From Draconibacterium orientale (GTDB taxonomy: Bacteria; Bacteroidota; Bacteroidia; Bacteroidales; Prolixibacteraceae): a stretch of DNA of 64,000 bases. The notes under the pieces were generated by a model, which saw only the letters and a list, made by a program, of their open reading frames with translations, ran no database searches and was not told where the DNA came from. Position numbers and translations under genes: made by a program. The stretch covers positions 682,001 to 746,000 of the forward strand of contig NZ_CP007451.1 of NCBI RefSeq assembly GCF_000626635.1. Reading direction: 5' to 3'. Numbering within the stretch: the stretch's first letter is position 1; each line of letters begins with the position of its first letter. Of the stretch, positions 18,612 through 27,789 are shown one piece after another.

Positions 18612-19023
18612 AAAAAAAGGCAAGCCTGTAAGCCGGGTCCTGTCAATCCTGACATTTATCGTCAGGAAAGCTTTATCATTTATCTAGTCACGACATCACT
18701 GCCGTGATCCTGCAGCCTACCCCTCCAAAGTCTCTTGTGCGTTGAGAGCAAAACGGGCCGTTTCGCTGTACCGCAACAGCGGCAAACACTTTGGATATAC
18801 ATGGCTTTGCAACCCGTAAGACGTACGGCTAACGATGTTACCACCATCACCGGTGCGCTTTTACCGCACCTTTTCACCCGTTCTCCCGATAAATCGGGAG
18901 TGGTTATTTTCTGTTACGTTGCTATCCCCTTTCAAAGATCTTCCCGCTAGGAAGCACGGTGCCCTGTGTTGCCCGGACTTTCCTGACTGACAGTAATCGT
19001 CAGCCCGATAAAGCGGCTTGCCC
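18612..19023 (-). ncRNA. rnpB: RNase P RNA component, bacterial class A
   Basis: The minus strand carries the hallmark segment AGGAAAGTCCGGGCAACACA followed by GGGCACCGTGCTTCCTAGCG (near 18985-18940), and near the 3' end CCGGCTTACAGGCTTGCC. The 5' end GGGCAAGCC pairs with the 3' end GGCTTGCC to form P1. A T-rich run (18612-18618) ends it. RNA catalyst that trims tRNA 5' ends. Ends are set from the P1 pairing and the promoter and may be off by a few bases. Confidence 0.95.
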
Positions 19024-19026
19024 GTG

Positions 19027-19034
19027 CAAAAGTA
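19027..19034 (-). promoter_or_regulatory. -7 element of the RNase P RNA gene
   Basis: TACTTTTG on the minus strand, ending about 4 bases before the predicted RNA 5' end. No clear TTG at the right distance upstream. Confidence 0.55.
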
Positions 19035-19041
19035 CACTTTT

Positions 19042-19076
19042 AGTTTAGAGTTTAGTGTTTTCTGTTCAAAGTTTCT
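19042..19076. repeat. Five-unit heptad array (AGTTTAG type)
   Basis: Units AGTTTAG, AGTTTAG, TGTTTTC, TGTTCAA and AGTTTCT in a 7-bp register, directly upstream of rnpB. The rest of the 318-bp gap to the Smr gene (19024-19341) has word-like repeats such as CTTTGTG (19270-19330) that recur near 32985, and no gene. Confidence 0.6.
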
Positions 19077-19341
19077 CTATTTCAAACCACTATTATCCGG
19101 TTAAAATAATCTTAGGCCAAGAGATTGCTTCACTTCGTTGCCAGTAACGGTGTTATCAGTCGATTAGAGAACCATTCTCTCCCTGACAAATCCTTGCATC
19201 ATGTCTCTTTCGAACTGCACGAAGCAATCTTAAAGGTTATCAGCATTACTGATTTCAATGCTCAAATGCTTCAATTATAGAAAACTTGAAACTTTGTGAA
19301 ACTTCGGGCTTCCTTTGTGCAACTTTGTGGTAAAATACAAA

Positions 19342-20379
19342 CTACTTCCGCAAAATCACCATCGTTGCCCCATAGCCATACTCCTTAAACGAGGCATCCT
19401 GGAAATAATATTTTTTGAATTTGCGTTTCAGCAGGTTGGTCACCTCCTGTTTTAAAACGCCCTGCCCCACACCGTGAATAAATACAATTCGTTTTGCATG
19501 ATTCTTAATGGCCAGGTTCATTTCCGATTCAACAGTCTCCATCTGAATATCCAGCATTTCGCGGTTGCTTAAGCCTTCCGGTTCGTCGAGCAGCTCGGTA
19601 ATATGCAAATCAATCACCACCTCTTCGGTATTGCGTTTGCGTTCTTTACGTTTAGGGGCTTCAGCAGTTTCCTTTGCCTTTACCACCTTTTTGAAATCAT
19701 CCTGGGTTAGTTTATCCAGTTCAGTCTGAAATGTATCAGACGTAATCTTCAGCACAAAAGCATTCTTTCTGAAATAGGAGTTCGCACGGAAAGTCGACTC
19801 TTTGTAAAACTTCACCGGGTTAACGCGGAACTTCTTCACCATGGGCAAATTCCATTCACTTTCTGTTTCGCGGAAATAAATGAGCTGAAAACCAAAGTCG
19901 GGCAGATCGGTAAAATCTTCCTGAACCAAAGCATCAATCTTCTCGCGTGAATTGGAACGTACCGTCCCTTGTTTAATGGCCTCAACGCCATCGGTTTTTA
20001 TATACGAATAATTGAACAGAACCGTATAGTTACTGTCGTTTACCAAAAACAATTCGATCTCGCCCGAAAGCGGATTCTTGGGATCGGTAGGCACAAAACA
20101 AAAATAAAATTCAGCAGCGTTTTTACCGTTAATAATTTCGCCTTTGGGTTCAATATATTCTGGTTCGGGCTGCACTTCCGCAGGCGTTTCCTGTTGTACT
20201 GATGCAGTACTGCCTGCATTAAGTTCCGGAGCACTAATATTTACCAGTTCTTTTATCAGGCAAGGCACTTCAAAACCATCATCGCCTTCAACATTTACCG
20301 TGGTTTTATTTACAAAACCGGTTACTACCCCACCACCAACATCGTTTAAAAACTTAACCTTATCGCCTACTTTTATCAT
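19342..20379 (-). CDS. DUF2027 and Smr domain protein
   Basis: 345 residues. The N-terminus MIKVGDKVKFLNDVGGGVVTGF is a small beta-barrel-like domain, followed by the DUF2027 region (about 85-230). The C-terminal Smr domain (about 262-345) has VVIDLHITEL, FIHGVGQGVLKQEVTNLLKRK and YGYGATMVILRK. Smr domains nick or bind nucleic acids, and stand-alone Smr proteins can act on stalled ribosome mRNA. Transcribed alone, divergent from queA. Confidence 0.88.
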   Translation of the reverse strand: MIKVGDKVKFLNDVGGGVVTGFVNKTTVNVEGDDGFEVPCLIKELVNISAPELNAGSTASVQQETPAEVQPEPEYIEPKGEIINGKNAAEFYFCFVPTDPKNPLSGEIELFLVNDSNYTVLFNYSYIKTDGVEAIKQGTVRSNSREKIDALVQEDFTDLPDFGFQLIYFRETESEWNLPMVKKFRVNPVKFYKESTFRANSYFRKNAFVLKITSDTFQTELDKLTQDDFKKVVKAKETAEAPKRKERKRNTEEVVIDLHITELLDEPEGLSNREMLDIQMETVESEMNLAIKNHAKRIVFIHGVGQGVLKQEVTNLLKRKFKKYYFQDASFKEYGYGATMVILRK

Positions 20380-20420
20380 GACTTCTTACTTTTCCGACAA
20401 AAGTAACATTAATATTTTTC

Positions 20421-20518
20421 ATTAAGGGCTAAAGCCCATTCAGGTTCGCATTTACTAACCCCGGGCTTAAGCCCGGGGTTAAGAAAAGCAGCTTTCAAAC
20501 TGGGCTTCAGCCCTTAAT
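20421..20518. repeat. Nested palindromes between Smr gene and queA
   Basis: A perfect 26-bp palindrome lies at 20456-20481 (core GGGCTTAAGCCC). It is nested inside an outer inverted repeat of 18 bp, 20421-20438 against 20501-20518, with one mismatch (ATTAAGGGCT...AGCCCA). The whole could form a cruciform or a long hairpin. The words GGGCTnAAGCCC repeat four times. Confidence 0.8.
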
Positions 20519-20549
20519 TTCAACTTGGTTACAACAAAAAAGAAATTCT

Positions 20550-20557
20550 TACTTTTG
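20550..20557 (+). promoter_or_regulatory. Putative -7 element of queA
   Basis: TACTTTTG matches the consensus; the nearest TTG (20525-20527) is 22 bases upstream, longer than the ideal 19. The leader would be about 15 bases. Confidence 0.45.
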
Positions 20558-20578
20558 CAGTCCTAAAAGACAATTGGT

Positions 20579-21790
20579 TTGAACAGATACAAAGACATAA
20601 AGATTAGCGATTACACGTATAATTTGCCCGATGAGCGAATTGCCAAATACCCGCTTAACGAGCGCGACAAATCGAAATTATTAATCAGGCAGAACGGGAC
20701 TATCCAACAGGATATTTTTGAAAACTGCGCCAATTATCTTCCGGAAGATGCGCAGCTGGTTTTTAACAATACCCGCGTAATTCATGCCCGTTTGTTTTTT
20801 CACAAAGAAACCGGTGCCAAAATCGAAATCTTTTGTCTGGAGCCTGTTGAACCGGCCGACTACCAGGTAGCTTTTCAGGAAACCGAAGAAGTGACATGGA
20901 AATGTATGGTGGGCAATTCTAAAAAGTGGAAAGAAGGTTTCCTTACCCAAACTTTCGAAATTGATGGGAAAACAATAGAACTAACTGCTGCAAAAATCGG
21001 GCAGGAAGGCAATTCGTTTCACATTCGTTTTGTGTGGAACGGCGGCGTACATTTCTCCGAAATTATTGAGCACATCGGGCAATTACCCATCCCGCCGTAC
21101 CTGAACCGCGACACCGAAGAAAGCGACGAGGAAACATATCAAACTGTTTATGCTAAAATCGATGGTTCGGTGGCAGCGCCAACAGCAGGTTTGCATTTTA
21201 CCGATCCGGTGATTGCGCAACTGGCCGAAAAAAACATCACCACCAACGAAATTACGCTGCATGTGGGAGCCGGTACTTTTCAGCCCGTAAAATCGGAAAC
21301 CATCGAAGGGCACACCATGCACCACGAGCAGGTAATCATCCCGATAGAAATTCTGCGTTCTTTTCTCGAAAATCCTAAAAATATCATTGCGGTGGGAACC
21401 ACTTCGGTGCGCTCGCTGGAAAGTTTGTACTGGATTGGCCTGCAACTGGAAGAAAAACGTTTCGATCCGTTTCATCCCGAGGTAAAACAGTGGGAACCTT
21501 ACACAAATGAGGCCACGATTTCGCTCGAAAAAGCCCTGCAGAACATCATTTATTTCCTGGCCGAAAACGATGAAAAAGCCATTCGCTTTTCAACACAAAT
21601 TATCATTCTGCCGGGCTACGATTTCAAACTGATCAGTGGTATGTTTACCAATTTTCACCAGCCACAAAGTACGCTGTTGCTTTTAATCAGCGCTTTTCTG
21701 GGCAACGACTGGAAAAAGATTTACGACTACGCCCTCGCCAACGACTTCCGTTTTTTAAGCTATGGAGACAGTAACCTTTACCTAAAATAA
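20579..21790 (+). CDS. queA: S-adenosylmethionine:tRNA ribosyltransferase-isomerase
   Basis: 403 residues from a TTG start (TTGAACAGATAC). Hallmarks: YNLPDERIAKYPLNERDKSKLL, VFNNTRVIHARLF, YQTVYAKIDGSVAAPTAGLHFT and LHVGAGTFQPVKSE, then TNFHQPQSTLLLLISAFLG. It forms epoxyqueuosine on tRNA from 7-aminomethyl-7-deazaguanine. It is longer than the E. coli protein (about 356), as common in Bacteroidota. Single gene. Confidence 0.95.
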   Translation: MNRYKDIKISDYTYNLPDERIAKYPLNERDKSKLLIRQNGTIQQDIFENCANYLPEDAQLVFNNTRVIHARLFFHKETGAKIEIFCLEPVEPADYQVAFQETEEVTWKCMVGNSKKWKEGFLTQTFEIDGKTIELTAAKIGQEGNSFHIRFVWNGGVHFSEIIEHIGQLPIPPYLNRDTEESDEETYQTVYAKIDGSVAAPTAGLHFTDPVIAQLAEKNITTNEITLHVGAGTFQPVKSETIEGHTMHHEQVIIPIEILRSFLENPKNIIAVGTTSVRSLESLYWIGLQLEEKRFDPFHPEVKQWEPYTNEATISLEKALQNIIYFLAENDEKAIRFSTQIIILPGYDFKLISGMFTNFHQPQSTLLLLISAFLGNDWKKIYDYALANDFRFLSYGDSNLYLK

Positions 21791-21857
21791 ACCACTATGC
21801 ACTGAAAGTTTATAGGTTAAAGATTGAATGAAATTGAAAATGAACAAAGAATCGGAT

Positions 21858-21938
21858 ATGAGTAGAAAGTAATGAGTAGTGAGAGAAGAATAGAGACACG
21901 TATAAATTTCTCAATACTCAAATCTCGGTACTCAATTC
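21858..21938. repeat. Heptad arrays after queA, two facing halves
   Basis: ATGAGTA, GAAAGTA, ATGAGTA, GTGAGAG from 21858, then from 21911 TCAATAC, TCAAATC, TCGGTAC, TCAATTC, all in 7-bp registers. GAGTA in the first half and TACTC in the second are reverse complements, so the halves face each other. This takes up most of the 246-bp gap before the SGNH gene. Confidence 0.65.
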
Positions 21939-22036
21939 GAAATCCAATAAAAAAAGTTTATAGAAACTAAAGTAGCTGCAATAATCCCGAAGTTTCGGGA
22001 GCAGGGTTTTAACCAATATCCATAAAAAAATCGACA

Positions 22037-23809
22037 ATGAAACTCAGATTAAACCTAATCCTCCTTGCATTACTGATTTCAATTTCAGGCTTTGCACAAA
22101 ACAAAGAAATAAAATGGTGGAGCCCCTCCGAAAACAGTTTCGACGTGATTAACGGGCAAGGCTGGACAAACGGACTGGAATCGCCTTACGACCGGCTTCC
22201 GGCAAAAGCAAAAGGCACCGTTCGCGATGCCGTGTGGAACCTTTCGAAACATACGGCCGGGTTAAAGATCCGCTTTCGCAGCAATGCCTCCGAAATTAAG
22301 GTCAAGTATCAGGTTGGCGGAAATTTAAACATGGCGCACATGCCCTCAACCGGTGTCAGTGGCTTGGATTTATATGCAAAAAATGCCGATGGCGAATGGT
22401 TGTGCTGCCGCGGGCATTATTCGTTTGGCGATACCGTAACCTATACATTCCGAAACATCACACCCAATGATAACTACCACAAGCTTGGCCGCGAATATCA
22501 CCTCTACCTTCCGCTTTACAACTCGGTAAGATGGATGGAAATCGGGGTAGCCGACGAGGCTCTTTTCGAGCCTATTCCTTTGCGTAACGAAAAACCAATT
22601 GTGGTTTACGGAACTTCCATTGCACAGGGCGGTTGCGCCTCGCGTCCGGGTATGGCATGGACTTCCATCCTGGAACGGGAAATGGATAATCCACTCATTA
22701 ACCTGGCCTTTTCAGGAAACGGGAGACTGGAAGACGAAGTTACCCAACTACTTAGCGAGATCGATGCCAAAGTGTACATTTTAGATTGCCTCCCCAACCT
22801 GACTTTAGGAGAAAAATATTCGGAAAACGATATTTATCAGAAGGTGATGAATACCGTAAAAGCCTTACGCGCAAAATCATCGGCGCCAATACTATTGGTA
22901 GAGCACCCCGCTTACGGTTTTGAAAGCAGCAACAAAGCGCAAAAGGAAGGTACCGACAGATTAAATGCAGCGCAGTCAAAAGCTTTTGCCGATTTGATGA
23001 CAGAAAGCTACACCAACATAACGGTGCTAACTCAAAAAGAACTCAACCTGGATTTGAATAGTTTTGTTGATGGCGTGCATCCTACCGACCGTGGAATGGA
23101 ACAATATGCGCTGGCCTACGAAAAGAAACTTCGTGAATTTCTGAATGAACCTAAGGGAAAAATCTCTACTACAATTCCAGTAACACAATCGCGCGAGCCG
23201 GCCAGCTATAACTGGGAAGCCCGCCACAACAAACTGCTGGAACTGAATAAAACCAATCCGCCAAAAGTTTGCTTCTTTGGCAATTCCATTACGCATTACT
23301 GGGGCGGCATTCCCGAAGATCCACGAAAAAACGGTGCTGATTCGTGGAACAAATACCTGGGCGACCTCTCGGTGCATAACTTTGGCTTTGGCTGGGACCG
23401 CGTTGAAAATGTACTTTGGCGCATTTATCATGAAGAGCTCGACGGATTTCAGGCCGGGCAAATTGTTTTCATGCTTGGAACCAACAACCTGCATCTAAAC
23501 ACCGACGAAGAAATTATAGCCGGACTAAAACTGGTTTACGAAGCTGTTAAAAACCGGCAATCCCATGCCCGTGTTTTAATTTTGGGTATTTATCCGCGCA
23601 GAGACAACGAAGAACGTGTGGCCGGGCTGAACTTAAAAATAACACAGTTAGCAGGCGAAATGCAACTTGATTATTCCAATCCGGGCACTGTTCTGCTTCA
23701 GGAAAATGGAAAAATTGATGAATCGCTCTTTTCCGACGGGCTTCATCCCAATGCTGACGGCTACAATAAACTGGCGCAAAAAATCAGGAAATTGTTAACT
23801 CAGCAATAG
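22037..23809 (+). CDS. Secreted protein with two SGNH/GDSL hydrolase domains
   Basis: 590 residues, signal peptide ending near GFAQ (about 21). Domain 1 has a beta-sandwich-like N-terminal part (about 25-180), then an SGNH hydrolase with block I VVYGTSIAQGG and block V FVDGVHPTD. Domain 2 (about 390-590) is a second SGNH hydrolase, PAF-acetylhydrolase-like, with FFGNSITHYWGG, GTNNLHLNT and FSDGLHPNADGY. Both keep Ser and Asp/His, so both may be active esterases, perhaps deacetylating glycans. Each half exists alone in other proteins; the fusion is notable. Confidence 0.85.
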   Translation: MKLRLNLILLALLISISGFAQNKEIKWWSPSENSFDVINGQGWTNGLESPYDRLPAKAKGTVRDAVWNLSKHTAGLKIRFRSNASEIKVKYQVGGNLNMAHMPSTGVSGLDLYAKNADGEWLCCRGHYSFGDTVTYTFRNITPNDNYHKLGREYHLYLPLYNSVRWMEIGVADEALFEPIPLRNEKPIVVYGTSIAQGGCASRPGMAWTSILEREMDNPLINLAFSGNGRLEDEVTQLLSEIDAKVYILDCLPNLTLGEKYSENDIYQKVMNTVKALRAKSSAPILLVEHPAYGFESSNKAQKEGTDRLNAAQSKAFADLMTESYTNITVLTQKELNLDLNSFVDGVHPTDRGMEQYALAYEKKLREFLNEPKGKISTTIPVTQSREPASYNWEARHNKLLELNKTNPPKVCFFGNSITHYWGGIPEDPRKNGADSWNKYLGDLSVHNFGFGWDRVENVLWRIYHEELDGFQAGQIVFMLGTNNLHLNTDEEIIAGLKLVYEAVKNRQSHARVLILGIYPRRDNEERVAGLNLKITQLAGEMQLDYSNPGTVLLQENGKIDESLFSDGLHPNADGYNKLAQKIRKLLTQQ

Positions 23810-23860
23810 AAATTATGACAGCCGCAAGAGCTGACAATAACATTTTTTAATACCAAATAT

Positions 23861-23890
23861 TTGCACAGAAGCGTGCTTTAACCATATTTG
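23861..23890 (+). promoter_or_regulatory. Promoter of the acyl-CoA synthetase gene
   Basis: TTG (23861-23863), exactly 19 bases, then CATATTTG (one mismatch to TAnnTTTG). The start codon is only 7 bases after the -7 element, so the mRNA would be leaderless or nearly so. Confidence 0.55.
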
Positions 23891-23897
23891 CAGCATT

Positions 23898-25562
23898 ATG
23901 CAGAGAGATAAAATCGATAGCTTTTCCTCCTTCATTTCCGAGTCGGTAAAAAAATATGCCAACAACAAGGCACTTGGTTTTATTGATGGCGACTACCTTA
24001 CTTATGCCCAAATGGGGAGAAAAATCTCCGCCGTTCAGGCCTATTTGGAAAAGCTGGGTATTGGTGCTGGCGATAAAGTGATCATTTACAGCCAAAACAT
24101 GCCCACCTGGGGCGTTGTTTATTTTGCCTTGCAGTGCTCCGGAATTGTTGCCGTTCCTGTTCTTCCCGATTTTAGCCCGGTTGAACTGGAGAATGTGATC
24201 AAACATTCCGAGTCGAAAGCGATGTTTATCTCTTCAAGCCTTCAGTATAAATTGAAAGAAGCTGACGCATCAACGCTGGATGTTATTATAAAAATAGACG
24301 ATCTGAGTCTTCTGAAAACAGAAGACACTTCGGTGGTTTTTGATGAAAGAGCAAGCAGCAACAAAACCCATCAACCCAAAGAAAATGAGCTGGCGGTATT
24401 GATTTACACCTCCGGAACTACCGGAAATTCGAAAGGGGTAATGCTGTCGCAGAAAAACATTTTGGAGAATATTATTCAATCGGCGGCAGTTCAGGAAATA
24501 AAGCCTCATTTTCATTTTCTATCGGTGCTGCCCTTATCGCACACCTACGAAAACACCATTGGATTTTTGCTGGCCATGTACAAAGGAGCCAGTGTAACTT
24601 ATCTGCACAAACCGCCTACGGCAAGTGTACTTTTACCAGCGCTGAAAAAGATTCGCCCGGAGATTATGCTCACGGTACCAATGATTATTGAGAAAGTGTA
24701 CAAAAGCAGCATTTTACCGGCGATTAATAAAAAAACGGTAACACGATTGCTACATCGTTTTAAGCCAACACGAAAACTGGTTCACCGTATGGCGGGCAAA
24801 AAATTATACGAAACGTTTGGTGGCCGACTTGTATTTTTTGGTATTGGCGGTGCAAAACTCGATGGCAAAGTGGAACGTTTTCTGCGCGATGCAAAATTCC
24901 CATATGCCATTGGTTACGGCTTAACCGAAACCTCTCCTCTTGTGGCGGGATCAAACCCAACAACAACACGTTTCAGAGCCATTGGCCCAAAAGTAATTAA
25001 CAGCGAATTAATAATTCACGATCCGAACCCGGTAACCGGCGAAGGTGAAATCTGGACAAAAGGGCCGAATGTAATGTTGGGTTACTACAAAAACCCCGAA
25101 GAAACAAAACGTGTATTAACCGACGATGGCTGGTTTAAAACCGGCGACCTTGGTGTTTTTGATAAAGACGGCTGGCTAAGCCACAAAGGTCGCCTGAAAA
25201 ATATGATTGTTGGTGCCAACGGCGAAAATATCTACCCCGAGGAAATTGAATCGATCATCAATAATTTCAGGCACGTGGTGGAATCGATTGTGGTTCAGAA
25301 AAAAGGGAAACTGGTGGCACTGGTTCATTTTAACAGAGATGAACTGGAGCAAAAAGTGAAAGAAATGCGTTCTGAACTGGGAGATAAAATGGATGAAATC
25401 TCGCATCAGGTAGATGAAAAAATTGAAGAGTTAAGCGCTGAACTAAAAGAATATATCAATTCGCGGGTGAATAAGTTTTCCAAAATTCAGGATTTTATAT
25501 CGCACCCTACCCCTTTTATAAAAACGGCTACGCAAAAAATAAAACGCTACCTGTATCATTAA
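23898..25562 (+). CDS. AMP-dependent synthetase/ligase, long-chain acyl-CoA synthetase-like
   Basis: 554 residues. ANL-superfamily motifs: LIYTSGTTGNSKGVMLSQKN (P-loop), YGLTETSPLV, GWFKTGDLG and GRLKNMIVGANGENIYPEEIE with the C-terminal lysine region. It activates a carboxylic acid, likely a fatty acid, to acyl-AMP and acyl-CoA. The late part EMRSELGDKMDEISHQVDEKIEELSAEL is a coiled-coil-like insertion. Alone in its transcript; the substrate is inferred from overall similarity. Confidence 0.87.
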   Translation: MQRDKIDSFSSFISESVKKYANNKALGFIDGDYLTYAQMGRKISAVQAYLEKLGIGAGDKVIIYSQNMPTWGVVYFALQCSGIVAVPVLPDFSPVELENVIKHSESKAMFISSSLQYKLKEADASTLDVIIKIDDLSLLKTEDTSVVFDERASSNKTHQPKENELAVLIYTSGTTGNSKGVMLSQKNILENIIQSAAVQEIKPHFHFLSVLPLSHTYENTIGFLLAMYKGASVTYLHKPPTASVLLPALKKIRPEIMLTVPMIIEKVYKSSILPAINKKTVTRLLHRFKPTRKLVHRMAGKKLYETFGGRLVFFGIGGAKLDGKVERFLRDAKFPYAIGYGLTETSPLVAGSNPTTTRFRAIGPKVINSELIIHDPNPVTGEGEIWTKGPNVMLGYYKNPEETKRVLTDDGWFKTGDLGVFDKDGWLSHKGRLKNMIVGANGENIYPEEIESIINNFRHVVESIVVQKKGKLVALVHFNRDELEQKVKEMRSELGDKMDEISHQVDEKIEELSAELKEYINSRVNKFSKIQDFISHPTPFIKTATQKIKRYLYH

Positions 25563-25590
25563 ACAGGCTTTTACCGATAATCGCAAGGTG

Positions 25591-25860
25591 TTCAACCCTT
25601 TCGGGGCTGAGATTGTATTCTTCAACTACCACCGGCTTTACCGGCGATTATTCACATTAAGTCCTTGCAGGACCACCCGCAATACTATTGATTCCCCAGG
25701 CCTGCTAACCGGAAAACACCATAAAATTTACAGCTAATCTTTAAGGATAATTTTCTTCCATGCAAACAACAATGTCCAGAAAGAACTAAATACGAATAAC
25801 CGTGTGTAAAACGCACGGAAAAACAAAACTCAATCGCGTCTCTGCCCTGAAGGGGTTGAA
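25591..25860. repeat. 270-bp stretch bounded by inverted CAACCCnTTC motifs
   Basis: TTCAACCCTTTCGGGG at 25591 faces CCCTGAAGGGGTTGAA at 25845-25860 (13 of 16 pairs). Inside are further small hairpins (CCGG-CTTTA-CCGG, GTGTGTAAAACGCAC). No open frame. It fills most of the 432-bp gap between the synthetase and trpB, and may be a non-coding interspersed element. Confidence 0.5.
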
Positions 25861-25994
25861 TAATTTCCTGAAAAGCCAGGAACAATACAATCTGTTATTA
25901 ATTCGCGAAAAATTTATTTTAGCTCCTTATTTAGAATCAACCCTAAGAGATAAAGTTTTAAATTCGTAGGGTTAATTTAAAATTCAAAAAACTT

Positions 25995-27194
25995 ATGTCT
26001 GATTATTTCAAACAATACCCAAATAAAGAGGGATTTTACAAGGAATATGGTGGCTCGTTTATTCCACCCGATTTGCAAAAAGAAATGGATAAAATTACCA
26101 AAGCCTATTTCAGCATCAGCAAATCGCATAATTTTATTTCGGAACTTCGCAGCATTCGCAAACACTTTCAGGGCCGGCCAACTCCGGTTTACTACTGCCA
26201 AAATTTGTCGGCAAAATACGGTGGCCGCATTTACCTGAAACGCGAAGACCTGAACCACTCGGGCGCCCACAAATTAAACCACTGTATGGGCGAGGCTTTA
26301 TTGGCCAAGCACCTGGGCAAAAAGAAACTGATTGCCGAAACCGGCGCCGGACAACACGGTGTGGCACTGGCAACTGCAGCAGCTTATTTTGGTTTGGAGT
26401 GCGAAATTCACATGGGCGAAGTTGACATTGCCAAAGAACACCCGAATGTGGTGCGGATGAAAATTCTGGGAGCCGAAGTAATTCCGGTTTCGCACGGATT
26501 AAAAACGCTGAAAGAAGCGGTTGACTCGGCTTTTGAAGCCTATTTAAAAGATCCCGAAAATACCATCTACTGTATTGGTTCGGTTGTTGGCCCGCACCCT
26601 TTTCCGATGATGGTTCGCGATTTCCAGCGCGTTGTAGGAATTGAAGCACAAGAGCAGTTTTATGAAATGACCGGCGAAAATCCCGATCACGTAGTGGCTT
26701 GTGTGGGCGGCGGAAGTAATGCCATGGGAATGTTCTCGGGTTTCCTCGATATTGAAGATACACAGCTACACGGTGTGGAGCCGGGCGGAGTTGGCACAAA
26801 ACTGGGCGACCACGCCAGCACCATTACCTACGGAAAACCGGGCATGCTTCACGGTTTTAAGTGCTATACCTTGCAGGATGAAAAAGGCGAACCTGCACCG
26901 GTTTATTCGGTGGCCAGCGGTTTGGACTACCCGGGTGTTGGACCGGAACACAGCATGCTGAAAGATATGGGCAAAGTAAATTACGGCATTGCCAACGATG
27001 CCGAAACCATCGATGCTTTTTTTGAACTAAGCCGTCTGGAAGGAATTATTCCGGCACTGGAAAGCGCACACGCAGTGGCTTACGGTTTAAAACTGGCCCA
27101 GGAAAACCAACAGGAATCAATTTTGATTAACCTCAGTGGCCGTGGCGACAAAGACATCGACTTTGTGATTGAAAAATATGGGTTGCCTGAATAA
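25995..27194 (+). CDS. trpB: Tryptophan synthase beta-chain-like protein, orphan copy
   Basis: 399 residues, PLP fold type [26 protein letters not shown] carries the PLP lysine. [18 protein letters not shown] has the catalytic Glu, [11 protein letters not shown] binds the phosphate, and HGVEPGGVG and SGRGDKD follow. It should condense indole (or use free indole) with serine to give tryptophan. No trpA or other trp gene is adjacent, so it may be an indole-salvage type or a second copy. A good terminator follows. Confidence 0.87.
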   Translation: MSDYFKQYPNKEGFYKEYGGSFIPPDLQKEMDKITKAYFSISKSHNFISELRSIRKHFQGRPTPVYYCQNLSAKYGGRIYLKREDLNHSGAHKLNHCMGEALLAKHLGKKKLIAETGAGQHGVALATAAAYFGLECEIHMGEVDIAKEHPNVVRMKILGAEVIPVSHGLKTLKEAVDSAFEAYLKDPENTIYCIGSVVGPHPFPMMVRDFQRVVGIEAQEQFYEMTGENPDHVVACVGGGSNAMGMFSGFLDIEDTQLHGVEPGGVGTKLGDHASTITYGKPGMLHGFKCYTLQDEKGEPAPVYSVASGLDYPGVGPEHSMLKDMGKVNYGIANDAETIDAFFELSRLEGIIPALESAHAVAYGLKLAQENQQESILINLSGRGDKDIDFVIEKYGLPE

Positions 27195-27217
27195 GAAGAC
27201 TTCTGATTACGATATTG

Positions 27218-27245
27218 AAAAGTCCGGTTTTGCCGGACTTTTTTT
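27218..27245 (+). terminator. Terminator after trpB
   Basis: Stem AGTCCGG/CCGGACT with loop TTTTG, preceded by AAA and followed by a run of T. Confidence 0.9.
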
Positions 27246-27789
27246 CTGAAAGTCACTTTGGTAAAAACAAAAAAGTTCACGCAGAGTAGATCACTAAGTT
27301 TTCGCAAAGCACGCAAAACAGATTCTATACCTTTGCGAATTTTGCGCTTCTTCTTTTCTTTGCGTGAAACAATATTAATATCCTTTCATCCCTCTTGGTG
27401 ATTTCGGGAATCATGAATGTTTTATTGTAAGAAATCAGTAAATAATGGCTTATTGGCAGAGTGTACTCTTTTTCGTAGGCAAATGCGCTTAGTGGTTTCA
27501 AATCGCTTGTAATAAAGGGATCCGATCCTTATCAGTTTAAAAGAATAAGGACCGGATCCTTAAGTCCCCATCATTCTTATCTGTATTGTCTTTTAAAATA
27601 ATACACTATACGAAGTGTTATTAAAAAATAAGATTTGATGGCAGAATAACGGGCAATTGCGAGTTGTACACTCATTGTATCCCTTAGCCTTGAAATCTGC
27701 GAGCGGCGAAACATTCCCCGCTGGTGCGGATTTGTAATTAGGAGTGTTCGGAAGAATCCCCAAGGCACACGATTTTCAAAAAGCCTAAT
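27246..27789. other. Intergenic region with hairpins and an interspersed repeat, no gene
   Basis: Contents in order: word-like GCAAAG/GCGAA repeats (27270-27365); a segment AAATGCGCTTAGTGGTTTCA at 27481 that recurs at 53219; a 15-bp inverted repeat GGATCCGATCCTTAT / ATAAGGACCGGATCC (27518-27532 and 27545-27559, one mismatch); and a degenerate repeat (27655-27755) that reappears inverted on the far side of the transposase gene. Confidence 0.5.
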
